Shown here: positions 15,749-26,156 of the stretch, piece after piece | Layout: each line of letters opens with the position of its first letter | Numbering within the stretch: the first letter of the stretch is position 1 | Source of the DNA: CAVYXK01 sp963708245 | GTDB taxonomy: Bacteria > Pseudomonadota > Alphaproteobacteria > Acetobacterales > Acetobacteraceae | DNA length: 64,000 bases | Assembly: GCA_963708245.1 (NCBI GenBank) | Contig: OY970201.1 | Span: 3,100,001 to 3,164,000, forward strand | Direction: 5' to 3' | The notes under the pieces: generated by a model | Database searches by the model: none | Told to the model about the DNA's origin: nothing | The model's input: the letters and a program-made list of their open reading frames with translations, nothing else | Translations under genes and position numbers: made by a program

Positions 15749-17083
15749 CTACTCCGCCGGGGCCGCCGCCTGCTCCAACCGCCGATCGTGGCCGAGCGCC
15801 AGCACCACCAGGCCCGCCACCACCGAGCCCATAGCGATGGTGACCAGCCCGATTGGGAAGCTTCCGGTCGCGTCCCTCACCAGTCCCATTGCGTACGGCC
15901 CAAGGAAGCCGCCGAGATTGCCGACCGAGTTGATCAGCGCGATCCCGCCCGCCGCGGCACTGCCAGTCAGCATCGCACAGGGCAGCGCCCAGAAGGTCGG
16001 CGCGATGCCGGAGGCGGCCACCTGGAATAGGATCAGCGCCACCATGGTCGCCACCGGCGAGGATTGTAGCAGCAGACAAGAGACGAGGAGGGCCGCCGAG
16101 ATCAGGAGCGATGCCGCGCATAGCTTGCTGCGCTCGCCCGTGCGATCAGAGGCCCGCGCCCACAGCAGGATGCCGATCAGCGTGCCTATGAACGGCAGAG
16201 CCGAGACAAAGCCTGTCTGCACATTGGTCAAGCCGAACTGCTTGACGATCTGAGGCAGGAACAGCACGAAGCCGTAGCCTGTCACGTTCTGTCCGAAATA
16301 GACCAAGGTCAGCGCCCACACGCGCGCGTTGGACAGCGCGTCGCCAAGCGCAAAGTGGCGGATACGTTCGCGCTGCGCCCTCTCTGCCGCCAGCCGCTCG
16401 GAGAGCCACTTCCGTTGGGGCTCGGTCAGCCAGTGCGCTTGCTCCGGCCGGTCGGTGAGCGAGAAATAAACGACCACGCCGAGGACGATCGCCGGCAGAG
16501 CCTCTATGATGAAGAGCCATTGCCAGCCGGCGAACCCCCAGATGCCGTCCATCCCGAGGATGTATCCGGACGCCCAGGAGCCGGTGATGACCGCGACCGG
16601 GATCGCTGTCATGAACAACGCAATCATCCGGGAGCGGTAGGCCGATGGGAACCACCAGGTCAGGAACAAGATGATGCCGGGATAGTAGCCGGCTTCGGCG
16701 ATGCCGAGCAGGAAGCGGACTCCATAGAACGACCACTGGCTCCAGACGAAGGCGGTCAGTCCCGAGATCACGCCCCAGGTGAGCAGGATGCGCGCGATCC
16801 AAATCCGTGCGCCGACACGCTCGAGGATCAGGTTCGACGGTATCTCGGCGAGAAAATAGCCGAAGAAGAAAATGCCACTGCCAAAGCCAAAGGCGGCTGC
16901 GGTCAGGCCGAGCGCCTTGTTCATCTGCAACGCCGCGAAGCCGACGTTTACGCGGTCGAGATAGGCGGCGTAGTAGCAGAGGAACAGCAGCGGGATCATT
17001 CTCCGTTTCACCCGCGCGATTGTCTCCCGCTCCAGCGGGTCGGCGGCGGCAAAGCTGCCCGCGCTGATCGTGGCTGAACTCAT
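15749..17083 (-). CDS. MFS transporter, anion:cation symporter (phthalate/tartrate) type
   Basis: A 444-residue protein with about 12 membrane segments. Family signs: LCYYAAYLDRVNVGFAALQM in the first segment, FGYFLAEIPSNLILERVGAR, and RFLLGIAEAGYYPGIILFLT WWFP. ATG at 17083 is chosen over 17149 because GGAGGG lies upstream and the first 22 residues are not conserved-looking. Relatives import organic anions with protons. Confidence 0.88.
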   Translation of the reverse strand: MSSATISAGSFAAADPLERETIARVKRRMIPLLFLCYYAAYLDRVNVGFAALQMNKALGLTAAAFGFGSGIFFFGYFLAEIPSNLILERVGARIWIARILLTWGVISGLTAFVWSQWSFYGVRFLLGIAEAGYYPGIILFLTWWFPSAYRSRMIALFMTAIPVAVITGSWASGYILGMDGIWGFAGWQWLFIIEALPAIVLGVVVYFSLTDRPEQAHWLTEPQRKWLSERLAAERAQRERIRHFALGDALSNARVWALTLVYFGQNVTGYGFVLFLPQIVKQFGLTNVQTGFVSALPFIGTLIGILLWARASDRTGERSKLCAASLLISAALLVSCLLLQSSPVATMVALILFQVAASGIAPTFWALPCAMLTGSAAAGGIALINSVGNLGGFLGPYAMGLVRDATGSFPIGLVTIAMGSVVAGLVVLALGHDRRLEQAAAPAE

Positions 17084-17149
17084 TGTCCGTTGGCCCTCCG
17101 GTTCATTCTTGTTTGCAAGACCCGCCGCCGAGTGCGGCGCATCAGCCAA

Positions 17150-17816
17150 CCATGCTAGCGCAGCCGGCCGATGGATGCATCATCCCGTGGCGTTTCTAGC
17201 CCCGTCGCCGTTGCGAGGCCGTCAGCCGCCATGGCCGCGGCCTTCGCTCTGCAGGTTTAGGTGGGCGGCCGTAGCCGTTCCTGCGAAGCCCATTGCGGGG
17301 CTTAGATGGGAGATTCAAGGAAATCAGGTCGTGATGTCGCGGCCCGCCCGGCACCGGATGCTCGCAGCTGCTGTCGCGACGTCCATTCCGAACGCGGGAG
17401 CACTATCATTTGGCTATGCCTCCTTGGTACGATCCTCCAACAAAATCCGATCCGCATTGTCGTCCTGACACAGTCGAGGGGTGGCAACGCCGACTATTGC
17501 CTCGGGGCGCTTATTAGACAATACTGATTAGCTACGGTCATTCGCAGCAGTTGTAATTCGTCGTACTCGCGCATGTGGCTGGGTGGGGTGTCGCGCACGC
17601 TCGATGGGGCAAATTCGCGCGTCGGTCTTCACGACAATTACGACCGCTGGGGTAACTTGCTGCCAGGAACCCCCGCACGCTTGCAGGCCACCGCGCGGCC
17701 GGCTTGGTGGGGCTGAGGTGCGCCCCAGAAATTCGCTCGGCCCGTATCCGACCGCGGGTTGTGGTATTCGGCATTCGATGGCAGAGGGGCTGCCGCATCC
17801 GGTCCAGAAAACCCAT
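17150..17816. other. Gap upstream of MFS gene and recombinase fragment
   Basis: No convincing gene on either strand. It should hold the MFS promoter on the left side; no clear -35/-10 pair was picked out. Confidence 0.35.
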
Positions 17817-18092
17817 CCGAATCGTCTCAACCTGTTCTTCCAGGTTACTGGCACCTTCGCGGAGTTCGAGCGGGCGATGATCCGAAGTCGTGTGAGAGCG
17901 GGCCTGGAACGCGCGAAGGCCCGCGGTGTACGGCTTGGACGACCGAAGACCAGCGCGAAGATCGAGGCGGCAATCCGGGTTCGGCTAGCGGCTGGGGAGC
18001 GGGTGAAGAAAGTTGCGAAGGAGGTTGGGGTTGGCAATGGCACTGTGTCGAGGATCAAGGGCGCGATGCTAGTGCAAGCGAACCTGCAGTGA
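17817..18092 (+). pseudogene. Serine recombinase fragment, C-terminal part
   Basis: The frame reads GTFAEFERAMIRSRVRAGLE RAKARGVRLGRP, the end of the resolvase catalytic domain and its long helix, then an HTH segment (AAGERVKKVAKEVGVGNGTV). The N-terminal catalytic half with the serine is absent. Its sequence belongs to a different resolvase subgroup from the fragment at 8572. Confidence 0.8.
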
Positions 18093-18093
18093 G

Positions 18094-18666
18094 ATGGGTA
18101 CGCTAATAACGCTGCTTAAGATCCGCATGTTCATTGCCCGATCATGGGCACTGTCCTGGTGCTTGTATCGGCTACACGGAATCCGCCTTATAGGACCACC
18201 TGGCGAATACATTTGGTACTTCGCGTATGGTTCAAATATGCACGACAGTGTTTTCCGCGGGTGGCGCGGCATGTCCCCCCTCGAGTGGCGCCCCGGCCAT
18301 GTGCGTGGCTACCGGCTACGTTTCAACCTCGAGGGGTGGCCCAGGGGCAAGGCCGCCCCGGCCAACCTGCGTGCCGATCCGCAAGCCGAGGTTTGGGGCG
18401 TTCTTTGGGCGATCACGCGCCGCGATCTTGTGCGTCTAGACGCGTCGGAAGGGGTTCCCTGGTGGCATTATCGCCCGGTGTGGCTGGACGCGGAGGACTC
18501 GGAAGGCAACACGCTTCGGGCCGTGACCTACGTCGCCCAGGGCAATGTGTTCGATGGCAGCCCTTCGCTCCGATACATCACTCTGATTCGGGAAGGCGCC
18601 CGCACGCATGGCCTGCCCGAGAACTACCTCCGCTTCTTGGAGCGCGTCGAACACGCGCCAGCTTAA
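18094..18666 (+). CDS. Gamma-glutamylcyclotransferase-like protein
   Basis: A protein of up to 190 residues with the GGCT/AIG2-fold signature YFAYGSNM at about residue 42, followed by WRPGHVRGYRLRFNLEGWPR, VWGVLWAITRRDLVRLDASE (Glu in the usual catalytic region) and RYITLIREGARTHGLPENYL. Enzymes of this fold cyclise gamma-glutamyl amines. The first 40 residues are atypical; ATG at 18127 or a later start may be correct. Confidence 0.75.
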   Translation: MGTLITLLKIRMFIARSWALSWCLYRLHGIRLIGPPGEYIWYFAYGSNMHDSVFRGWRGMSPLEWRPGHVRGYRLRFNLEGWPRGKAAPANLRADPQAEVWGVLWAITRRDLVRLDASEGVPWWHYRPVWLDAEDSEGNTLRAVTYVAQGNVFDGSPSLRYITLIREGARTHGLPENYLRFLERVEHAPA

Positions 18667-19460
18667 GATGCAAGTCACCTCCTCGAACAGTGAGACGGTG
18701 TGATGTTGAAGGGAAGAGCAGAGCTCATTGACGAAAACGGTGTCGTCGTGGCGACATTCCAATGAAACATGCCATAGCTACGGGACTACTGTCGCCACGG
18801 TTAGACTCCGCACGCCGTTAGCGCCATTTGCGTTACAGGGCACTGAGAAGTCTCGCAATCTTCTCGAAAAGGATCGGCCAGCCGGTAATATTCGTGGAGG
18901 CGAACGACCCGGCAGGAACCGGGATCGGCAAAAGTGCGGCCGGCTGTGTACCGGACGACACGGGGGGTCTCATTGGTTAAGAGCCCCGGCGGAGACCTCG
19001 GGACCCTCCTCGTCGTGCTGGCAACAGGAACAGTCAATCGGCAGCCCTTAGAGGGGGGTCCACGCAGTCGGCAGCGGCGGTGCGCCGGGAATCCTGAGAG
19101 GAGGTGAGCGGCATCTAACTGGCGCTCGTCAAAGCGTCGGAAGCCGGTAGATGCGCCTGACAATTCTCACGCCCGCCAACTGTCGGTTGGCGCCGGCAGC
19201 GCCCGCCGGCGAGCCGCACCCCATTAGCCAGACTCGGGGTGGAGGAACGACTTGGGTTCGCAGAGCGCCAGCGCTCTGGTCCGTAATATCGGCGGGCAGC
19301 CGCCGGCGAGTGCAAGGCCAACACGAGATTGGCGGCCTACCCAGCCAAAGCGCCGGGCAAATTCGCTGGCGAGCTGCCACTAACACCACTCCGAGCCCCC
19401 TTCCGATGTTGTCGTTTTGGCTCAAGGCTTTATGCTTGGCCCGACATTGAGGGCCACACC
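18667..19460. other. Gene-free stretch
   Basis: Nearly 800 bases with no frame that resembles a protein family. Short frames have atypical composition. Possibly eroded mobile DNA; it also holds the upstream region of the aldolase gene. Confidence 0.35.
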
Positions 19461-20261
19461 ATGCGCAAGAACCGCTTCCGCGAACTGCTGGCTGCCGGCC
19501 AGCCGACGCTGGGTACGCACATTCTATCGTCTTGGTCGACGCTGCTCGAGTTGGTCGGTCAGACGCGTATTTATGACTATGTCGAATTTTCTGCTGAATA
19601 CGCTCCGTTCGACATGCATGATCTCGACAATCTCGGTCGCGCGTTAGTGGTTGCGGACCTTGTCGGCATGATCAAGATCGAGCAACAGCAATGGACGCAT
19701 CAGGCGATGCGCGCCATCGGCTCCGGCTTCCAGAGTGTGCTGTTCGCGGACGTGCGTACCGCCGAGGATGCGCGTGCCTGCGTGCGTGCTGTGCGCCCAG
19801 AGACGCCGACCGCGCGGGGCTTGCATGGTGTCGGCATGCGCCGCGACGTTGGCGTCGTGCTCGAAGTCGGTTCACCCGCTTACGTGCAGGCCCTCGAAGA
19901 TGTCGTGCTTGCAATCATGGTGGAGAAGCGCGAGTGCGTGGAGGATCTCGATGCGATTCTGGCCACCAAAGGCATTGACATGGTTCAATTCGGCCCAGCC
20001 GATTATTCGATGAGCATCGGGCTTGCCGGCCAGTGGTCACACCCGGACGTCGTACGCGCCGAACGTAAGACCATCGAGACCGCAATGAAGAAAGGCATCC
20101 ATCCGCGAGTGGAGCTGAGGGATCCTCGGGACGCAGCGCCCTACCTGGAAATGGGCGTGAAGCATTTCTGCATCGGCTGGGATGTCGAGATCCTGCACGC
20201 CTGGTGGCAGGTGAATGGCCGGCAGATGCGCGAGCTACTTGGTGGCGAGCGGCTCGGATGA
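19461..20261 (+). CDS. HpcH/HpaI-family aldolase/citrate lyase-like protein
   Basis: ATG 19461 gives 266 residues of the HpcH/HpaI fold, class II pyruvate aldolases that need a divalent metal. Visible features are RELLAAGQPTLGTHILSSWS, YDYVEFSAEYAPFD, VMVEKRE-like IMVEKRECVEDLDAIL (metal-ligand Glu region) and FGPADYSMSIGLAG, the metal-site Asp. Substrate unknown. The dehydrogenase-like gene downstream on the same strand may be co-expressed. Confidence 0.85.
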   Translation: MRKNRFRELLAAGQPTLGTHILSSWSTLLELVGQTRIYDYVEFSAEYAPFDMHDLDNLGRALVVADLVGMIKIEQQQWTHQAMRAIGSGFQSVLFADVRTAEDARACVRAVRPETPTARGLHGVGMRRDVGVVLEVGSPAYVQALEDVVLAIMVEKRECVEDLDAILATKGIDMVQFGPADYSMSIGLAGQWSHPDVVRAERKTIETAMKKGIHPRVELRDPRDAAPYLEMGVKHFCIGWDVEILHAWWQVNGRQMRELLGGERLG

Positions 20262-20401
20262 CGCTCGTGGGAACGTTGCAAGTCAGCACCTCCAGGAGTT
20301 GCCTGCTGGGTCATCGAAGTCAATTCGCGCCGCTCGACTACGATGCCTGACCGTCACCGCAATCGGGTCGAAAGCCAATATTCAGCGGCGTCAAGACGAA
20401 A

Positions 20402-21649
20402 TTGCAGGTGACCTCTCTTCCAGTGGGTGTAATCGGCGCCGGGATTGTAGGCACTTGCTGCGCCGCTCACCTTGCAAAGCGTGGTGTACCAGTCCTGCTC
20501 ATCGACCGGCGCGGTCCGGGCGAAATGACCTCCTATGGCAATGCTGGTGGCATTCAAAACCTGGCAACGACCCCGATTGGTATGCCTGGCATGATACGGG
20601 ACCTGCCCCAGTGGCTAACGGATCCACTCGGACCGCTGCACATCCAGCCGCGCTATCTGCCGCGCGCCCTGCCCTGGCTGTTACGCTTCGCACGGGAAAC
20701 AACCGAGCGTCGGGTCCGCCACAATGCCAAGGCGCTGAACGCACTCAATCGCAACTCAGTTGCTGACACCGTTGCGTTGGCACGCTGGGCTGGGGTCGAG
20801 CATTTGATCGAGCTCTCGGGGCAGCTCTACCTGTTCCGGACCAGAGCTGATTATGAACGCGATCGCCTTGGCAAGGAGCTGCGTGATGTCACCGGACAGT
20901 CATATGAGGTAATCGGTAGCAATGCCATCCGCGATCTGGAACCAGACTTGGCACCGACCTACGAAGTGGCATTGCATGTCCCAGGGGATGGCTTCTGCCG
21001 CGATCCCTACAAACTCACCACCTCATTGGCCGAGGCTGCCATTCGGGAGGGCGTCGAGTTCCTACGCGCCGACGTGACCGCCTTCGAACGCCGCGATGGA
21101 GCTATTTCAGCAGTCAAGACCGACCGCGGACGACGTGGTGTAAGCGCCGTCGTAGTGGCGGGGGGCGCGTGGTCGAAGCCGCTGGCGCGACTGCTTGGTC
21201 ATGACGTCCCGCTGGAGAGCCAGCGCGGCTACCACGTCACGATCAGCAACCCCGGGCCTACCACCCGCCATATGTGCCTGCTTCAGGATCGGAAGCTCGC
21301 AATCACGCCGATGGCGATGGGCCTTCGAATTGCCGGCACGGTCGAATTTGCGGGGCTCCACGTGCCGCCCAATAGCAAGCGGGTTGAGGCGCTGCTTCGG
21401 CTTATTCGTGAAGTCATCCCGGGGGTCAACACCGAAGCATATTCCGAATGGATGGGTCATCGCCCGGCGCTGCCCGACAGCCTGCCGGTGATCGGCCGCT
21501 CTCCGGTCGTGCCCAACGCGCTCTTCGCTTTCGGCCATGGATTCTTTGGCCTCATCGGTGCTGCGACGACGGGACGGATTATTGCCGATCTCGTTGCGGG
21601 GCAAACGCCGACCATTGACCTGACGCCCTATCGCATCGATCGTTTCTGA
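20402..21649 (+). CDS. FAD-dependent oxidoreductase, D-amino-acid dehydrogenase (DadA)-like
   Basis: A 415-residue DAO-family flavoprotein. The FAD-binding motif VGVIGAGIVGTCCAAHLAKR is at the N-terminus, followed by GPGEMTSYGNAGGI as in DadA. The C-terminal GHGFFGLIGAATTGRIIADL is the second FAD contact. Relatives oxidise D-amino acids with electron transfer to the quinone pool. Upstream is the HpcH/HpaI aldolase; downstream a converging dipeptidase, so a role in amino-acid or peptide scavenging is plausible. Confidence 0.85.
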   Translation: MQVTSLPVGVIGAGIVGTCCAAHLAKRGVPVLLIDRRGPGEMTSYGNAGGIQNLATTPIGMPGMIRDLPQWLTDPLGPLHIQPRYLPRALPWLLRFARETTERRVRHNAKALNALNRNSVADTVALARWAGVEHLIELSGQLYLFRTRADYERDRLGKELRDVTGQSYEVIGSNAIRDLEPDLAPTYEVALHVPGDGFCRDPYKLTTSLAEAAIREGVEFLRADVTAFERRDGAISAVKTDRGRRGVSAVVVAGGAWSKPLARLLGHDVPLESQRGYHVTISNPGPTTRHMCLLQDRKLAITPMAMGLRIAGTVEFAGLHVPPNSKRVEALLRLIREVIPGVNTEAYSEWMGHRPALPDSLPVIGRSPVVPNALFAFGHGFFGLIGAATTGRIIADLVAGQTPTIDLTPYRIDRF

Positions 21650-21873
21650 TGGGTGGTCAGATGCGCAGCCGTGAGGCCGCACGGGGCGCCGGGATAGTAG
21701 ATTTCCTTTAAGCCCTTGATGTGAGATCGTGCTACGCCTCGATCGCTCCGGCCCAGTCGTCCCTCGCGGAAATCCAGGGCGCTACCGGTGTGGGACAAAC
21801 TCGCGGCATGAAACCAATTCGCAAGACGGCGGGTCAACATCGAAGTCTTGTAGGGTGCCGACGCACGGATGTT

Positions 21874-23049
21874 TTATAGCGCGCAATCGTGCACTTTCCT
21901 TCTCGACGGCTCGGATACACGAAGGAAATTCAGGCCGGCAATACGAGCCACGGCCTGTTCAGACCAACCACGGCAAAACAGCTCCCCGAGTAAATGCGGG
22001 AACTTGCTCACATCTTCCAGTCCCACCGGTGTTGTTGGCACACCAAAGAAATCGGACCCTATCCCGACCCGGGCCAGCCCAACTCGTTCGACTAAGCGTT
22101 CAATCATATCAGCAACGTCGCCAAGTGTCGCCCGGGGGCGTTGCCTCGTTGCTCGTTCTCTCTCAGCAATGATAGCGGCACGGCTCTGCCCGAAGTCGTT
22201 CTTCACGGCCTCGCGCACGGGGATCATCCATTGCCGAACCTCTTCGTTGACGAAGTCCGGAATGAACGTAGCCATCACCAGTCCATCGTTGGTCCGCAAG
22301 CGCGCCAACACGTCATCGGGCACATTCCGCGCATGATCACAGATCGCCCGGGAGTTGGAGTGAGAAAAGACGATCGGCGCGCTGCTGATATCTAGCACTT
22401 GGTGCATCACATCGGGCGAGACGTGGGCGCAATCTATTATCATACCAAGCCAGTTGAGCTCCCGTACAACGGCTCTGCCGAACGCCGTCAACCCGCCGTG
22501 CCGCGGCTCGTCAGTTGCCGAGTTGACCCAATCGAGCGTGCCGTTGTGGCAAAGTGTCATCAGCCGAGCGCCCGCTGCGTGCCACACGCGTAATGGTGAA
22601 AGGCTGTTTTCAAGCCCGACACCACCCTCTACGGCAAGGATGGAGGCTATCCGCCCGAGACGCTTCGCCCGGCGTATATCCGACGCCTTCTTTACAGGCA
22701 GAAAAACGTCCGGATAGGCCTCGTGCATGCGTAAGATAACATCGATCTGCTCAAGGGTGGCGCGCGCCGGATGGTCGGTGTCGCTCGGTATAAATGCCGC
22801 CCACACTTGTGCGCCAACGCGGCCCTCGCGCAGTCGAGGGATATCGGTGTCGCCGTCCTGATGTACGCGCGCCAAGTCATAGGCCACGACATCCCCCTTG
22901 GCGATCGGATCGTTCCGTATGACCCACGGCAGGTCGTTGTGGCCGTCGATGAACGGGATGTTTTCCATTAATGCAATCGCTTGGCGAATCGCCGCTGCGC
23001 GACGGGCATTCGATCTGTCCAATTCCACCCCCAATCTCTGACCCAGCAA
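21874..23049 (-). CDS. Membrane dipeptidase, peptidase family M19
   Basis: A 391-residue renal-dipeptidase-like zinc enzyme. The metal ligands are in FIDGHNDLPW, the bridging Glu in LAVEGGVGLEN, and a His in IVFSHSNSRAICDHARNVPDD. The domain continues to VGIGSDFFG. The frame opens with TTG at 23049; ATG at 22968 would start only four residues before the catalytic motif, so an upstream start is preferred but not certain. Would cleave dipeptides, including D-configured ones. Confidence 0.85.
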   Translation of the reverse strand: MLGQRLGVELDRSNARRAAAIRQAIALMENIPFIDGHNDLPWVIRNDPIAKGDVVAYDLARVHQDGDTDIPRLREGRVGAQVWAAFIPSDTDHPARATLEQIDVILRMHEAYPDVFLPVKKASDIRRAKRLGRIASILAVEGGVGLENSLSPLRVWHAAGARLMTLCHNGTLDWVNSATDEPRHGGLTAFGRAVVRELNWLGMIIDCAHVSPDVMHQVLDISSAPIVFSHSNSRAICDHARNVPDDVLARLRTNDGLVMATFIPDFVNEEVRQWMIPVREAVKNDFGQSRAAIIAERERATRQRPRATLGDVADMIERLVERVGLARVGIGSDFFGVPTTPVGLEDVSKFPHLLGELFCRGWSEQAVARIAGLNFLRVSEPSRRKVHDCAL

Positions 23050-23260
23050 CCACTGGTCACCCCTGGGTCACAAGTTCCGGCCCATGCGACAGCCGTCCAT
23101 ACCACGGAACCTTCACGCGAGACGAAGTCCGAACGAGCCGAGACTTGAGCGGCAATGGAGATCGAACGGTCCCTTCGAGAGAGGAGCGAGCGCGCTCGCC
23201 CATGCGCCCCGAAAGGACCTGAGGGGAAGGTGGGGCGAAGCGGTCGCAAGGGACACCGCA

Positions 23261-24145
23261 TTACCCCCTGCGGACCGTCACAATCAAGGACGCCCCCACG
23301 ATCAGCGCGGCACCGCCCCACACCGCGCCCGAGGGCACCTCATGGAAGAAAACGAAGCCGAGAAGCGCCGCGTAAGGCAACGCCAAGTAGTCCACCGAAG
23401 CCAGCACGCCTGCCAACGCGCGGCGATAGGCCCAGGTCAGCAAGAATTGGCCGCCCACGCCAAGTATGGCCAGCAGCGGAAAGATAAACCAAATTGGTGC
23501 CGGCGGCGCCTGCCAACTCGCCGCTGCGACCGGCAACGCGACCGCGCTTGGCACCACATGCTGAATCAGCACGATCGAGGTGGCGCTGTCACGTTGCGCC
23601 TGGCTACGCAGCATCAGATTGTTCGTCGCATATGTCACCGCCGAGCCGAACGCCGCGGCGATGCCGATCAGATCGCCGCTCAACACCAGCTGACCGGCGA
23701 TCGAGTTCCATGCAATCACGCCCACGCCGCACAAGCCCAACAACACGGCACTGAACGCGCTCCTGCGCAGCCGCTCGCCCAGCACGAACGTCGCCATCAA
23801 CGCTAACATCAGCGGCGCGAGGTAGCTCAGCGTCAGCGCCTCGGCTAACGGCAGTCGGCGCAGCGCGGTGAAGAACAGCAGGTTGGACGCAACGTTCAAC
23901 ACCCCGCGCGGCGCGTTCGCTTTCCATGATGAGAGCGTGGGCCATCCCGCCCGCATGCGCCACATCGCCACCAGTACCAGCGGTATGCCGAACGCGAAGC
24001 GCATCGCCACCAATTCGATCGCAGGTATGCTGTGTGGCAGCGATTTGACGATCGCGTCCAGGGTGGTGAAGAGCAGAATGGCGGCCGTTGCCACCATGAA
24101 GGGTATGGCGGGACGGGCGTGGTCGGTCGCGTCAGTCGCTTTCAT
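23261..24145 (-). CDS. DMT-superfamily transporter (EamA domains)
   Basis: A 294-residue inner-membrane protein with about 10 hydrophobic segments in two EamA repeats. Typical pieces are LFTTLDAIVKSLPHS, RGVLNVASNLLFFTALRRLP LAEALTLSYLAPLMLAL, and the second-repeat VDYLALPYAALLGFVFFHEV. Substrates of such exporters are often amino acids or metabolites; none can be assigned. Confidence 0.88.
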   Translation of the reverse strand: MKATDATDHARPAIPFMVATAAILLFTTLDAIVKSLPHSIPAIELVAMRFAFGIPLVLVAMWRMRAGWPTLSSWKANAPRGVLNVASNLLFFTALRRLPLAEALTLSYLAPLMLALMATFVLGERLRRSAFSAVLLGLCGVGVIAWNSIAGQLVLSGDLIGIAAAFGSAVTYATNNLMLRSQAQRDSATSIVLIQHVVPSAVALPVAAASWQAPPAPIWFIFPLLAILGVGGQFLLTWAYRRALAGVLASVDYLALPYAALLGFVFFHEVPSGAVWGGAALIVGASLIVTVRRG

Positions 24146-24338
24146 TAGGCTTTTTGGGGATCTCGGGACACCTCATGGTGATGCCATGCCTGACGCCAAT
24201 GCGGAACCGGCTGCACGCTCGGCATTCACCCACTAGCGCGTGGCAAGGCACACCACCTGCAGCTCCAATTTCGAGTTGCCAACCGTCTCGTTTCCGGTTG
24301 TTATAGGGACAGTTCGATAACCCAAGTCCAGGGATCCG

Positions 24339-24811
24339 ATGCCTCACGCAGCCCTTCGGTTGATCGTCCCGAACACTGAAAATGGGACAGTCAATCACCC
24401 GCCGCGCCGTCAGCCGAACGCGGCTGTCAGGTCCCGCGAATACCTGACCCCGGCCGAAGTTGGCCGGCTGATTGGCGCAGCGAAGGCCAACCGGGTGGGG
24501 ACAACGCGATGCAACCGGGATCCTGTTGGCCTATCGGCACGGCCTGCGAGTTTCGGAGCTGTGCGCCCTGACATGGGATCAGGTCGATTTCAAAGGCCAT
24601 CTGCTGCATGTCCGGCGGGTGAAGAACGGCCAGCCGAGCACGCATCCCCTGACCGGGACTGAGCTTCGGGCTTTGCGGCAACTTCTCCGGGATAACCCGC
24701 ATGGTCGCTACGTGCTCATGTCTGAGCGCGACGCGCCGATGTCGCCAGCGGGCTTTCGCAAAATGCTCGCACGGCTTGGCGAAGGATCGCGGAGAGCCGG
24801 CGGCGCAGGCA
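24339..24811 (+). pseudogene. Tyrosine recombinase remnant (FimB/FimE-like)
   Basis: An N-terminal piece (SREYLTPAEVGRLIGAAKAN) and a catalytic-domain piece in a different frame (ILLAYRHGLRVSELCALTWD then LHVRRVKNGQPSTHPLTGTE LRALRQLL) are separated by a frameshift near 24500. The R of the catalytic Arg box is present. The H-x-x-R and Tyr regions are missing; the gene stops where a MITE is inserted at 24812. Confidence 0.78.
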
Positions 24812-24815
24812 CTAG

Positions 24816-24908
24816 TGTTGCGATCCTATCGCTTCGATCCCCGGCCTCCATCTGGTTCGCGGCCGATCCCGCCATCCCGGTCGGGATCGAAGTGTCAGAG
24901 TCAGAACA
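24816..24908. repeat. 93-bp MITE, copy 1
   Basis: A 93-bp element bounded by TGTTGCGATC and GTCAGAACA and flanked by CTAG duplications (24812-24815 and 24909-24912). It is base-for-base identical to 45050-45142. The ends form imperfect inverted repeats of about 26 bp meeting at CTTCGATCCC / GGGATCGAAG. It encodes nothing itself. CTAG duplications suggest mobilisation by an IS5-type transposase. Confidence 0.85.
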
Positions 24909-24919
24909 CTAGCCCGGGC

Positions 24920-26090
24920 ATGAGCGCGTATGCGCCGGCAGGCTCGGCTATCGTCCACGCCGCACCGCACCGCAGGACGCCCGCCTTCTTAGGCCTGTTC
25001 CTTGTCCCCAGCGTGGCGCAGTCGATCCTGCTCACCGTCGTCCCACTGGAGGCGCTGCGCCTGCTGGGGACCGCCCGTGCAGTGACGCTGCTCTACGTTG
25101 CCGCCGGTTTGGCCGCCGTGGTGGCACGCCTCAGCATCCCCCTGCTGGTGCAGTTGATCCGGCGGCGGTTCGTGCTCAGCCTCGGCGCATTGCTGCTGAT
25201 CGTCGGCAGCTCGCTGCTGACGAGTGGTGGCGTGTCGGCATTTGCCGGCGGTCTGGCGCTCAACAGTTTTGCCTTCGCGTGCATCGAGATCGCCAGCAAC
25301 CTCTATTTGTTGGACCACATCCCGCGCCAGGAGTTGCGGCGTTTCGAGCCGGCACGCATCTTCGCCTGTGCCGGTCCTGTGACCTTTGGTCCCTGGTTCG
25401 GTGTCTATCTCCAGCAACGCGTTGCCTTCGCGGCGCCGTTTGCCCTGGCCGCCGTGGCAGCAATGCTACTGCTCGTCCTGTTCTGGTGGCTGCGCCTGAC
25501 GGAGCTGACGCCGTCCCACCACAAGCCGCCGAACCCGCTGCGCTACCCAGCCTCGGCTGCGTCTGGCTTGGGGCCTGGCGGGGGCTCGCTCGGCCTGGTG
25601 GAGCACTTTCTACATCTACACACCGATCTTTGCGGTGGTGTCCGGGCTCGGCGCCGAGGCGGGCGGCGCCATCGCCTCGATCGGCACCGCCTGGATCTTC
25701 CTGGTGCCGCTGTGGGGCTGGGTTGGCCGGCGCTACGGGCTGCGTCGGCTGCTGGCCGCCGGGTATGGGACTACAGGCCTGATGACCGCAGCCACTGCCG
25801 CGGCATTCCACCTGCCCTGGGTGGGCGCGACAACACTCGTGCTGGCTGGATTTGGTGCCGAGATGATCGACGGTGCCGGCAATCTGCTGTTCCTGCGTGC
25901 GGTCCATCCCTATGAGCGTTCGGAGATGACGACTGTGTTCGTCAGCTATCGTGATGTCGCGCAGCTTGGTCCGCCCCTGGTCTGCGCAGCGCTATTGTCG
26001 GTGTTCGCGTTGCCATCTGTGTTCGCTGCGGCAGGCGTCATGATGGTCGGATCTGCAGCGCTGGCGGGTTACATCCCCCGTCGGCTGTGA
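24920..26090 (+). pseudogene. MFS transporter with a single frameshift
   Basis: ATG 24920 starts a natural MFS protein (FLGLFLVPSVAQSILLTVVP and further membrane segments). Near 25546 (GCTACCCAGCC) the coherent sequence moves by one base. It then continues as RLRLAWGLAGARSAWWSTFY IYTPIFAVVSGLGAEAGG to the stop at 26090. Read across the shift, the product is about 390 residues with 11-12 membrane segments. The start lies only 8 bases from the MITE duplication, so its promoter may have been displaced. Confidence 0.75.
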
Positions 26091-26156
26091 AAGCGATGCT
26101 GTCGAGATTGTTCGGGACCACAGCAGCGACTCTATCCCATGACCGCTCTCGGTAGA

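Noticed and set aside
8572..18092. One resolvase gene split by a 9-kb insertion
   Set aside because: The N- and C-terminal fragments belong to different resolvase subgroups and share no junction sequence.
18667..19460. Possible transposase remnant in the 800-bp gap
   Set aside because: Frames on both strands were read for transposase motifs and none was convincing.
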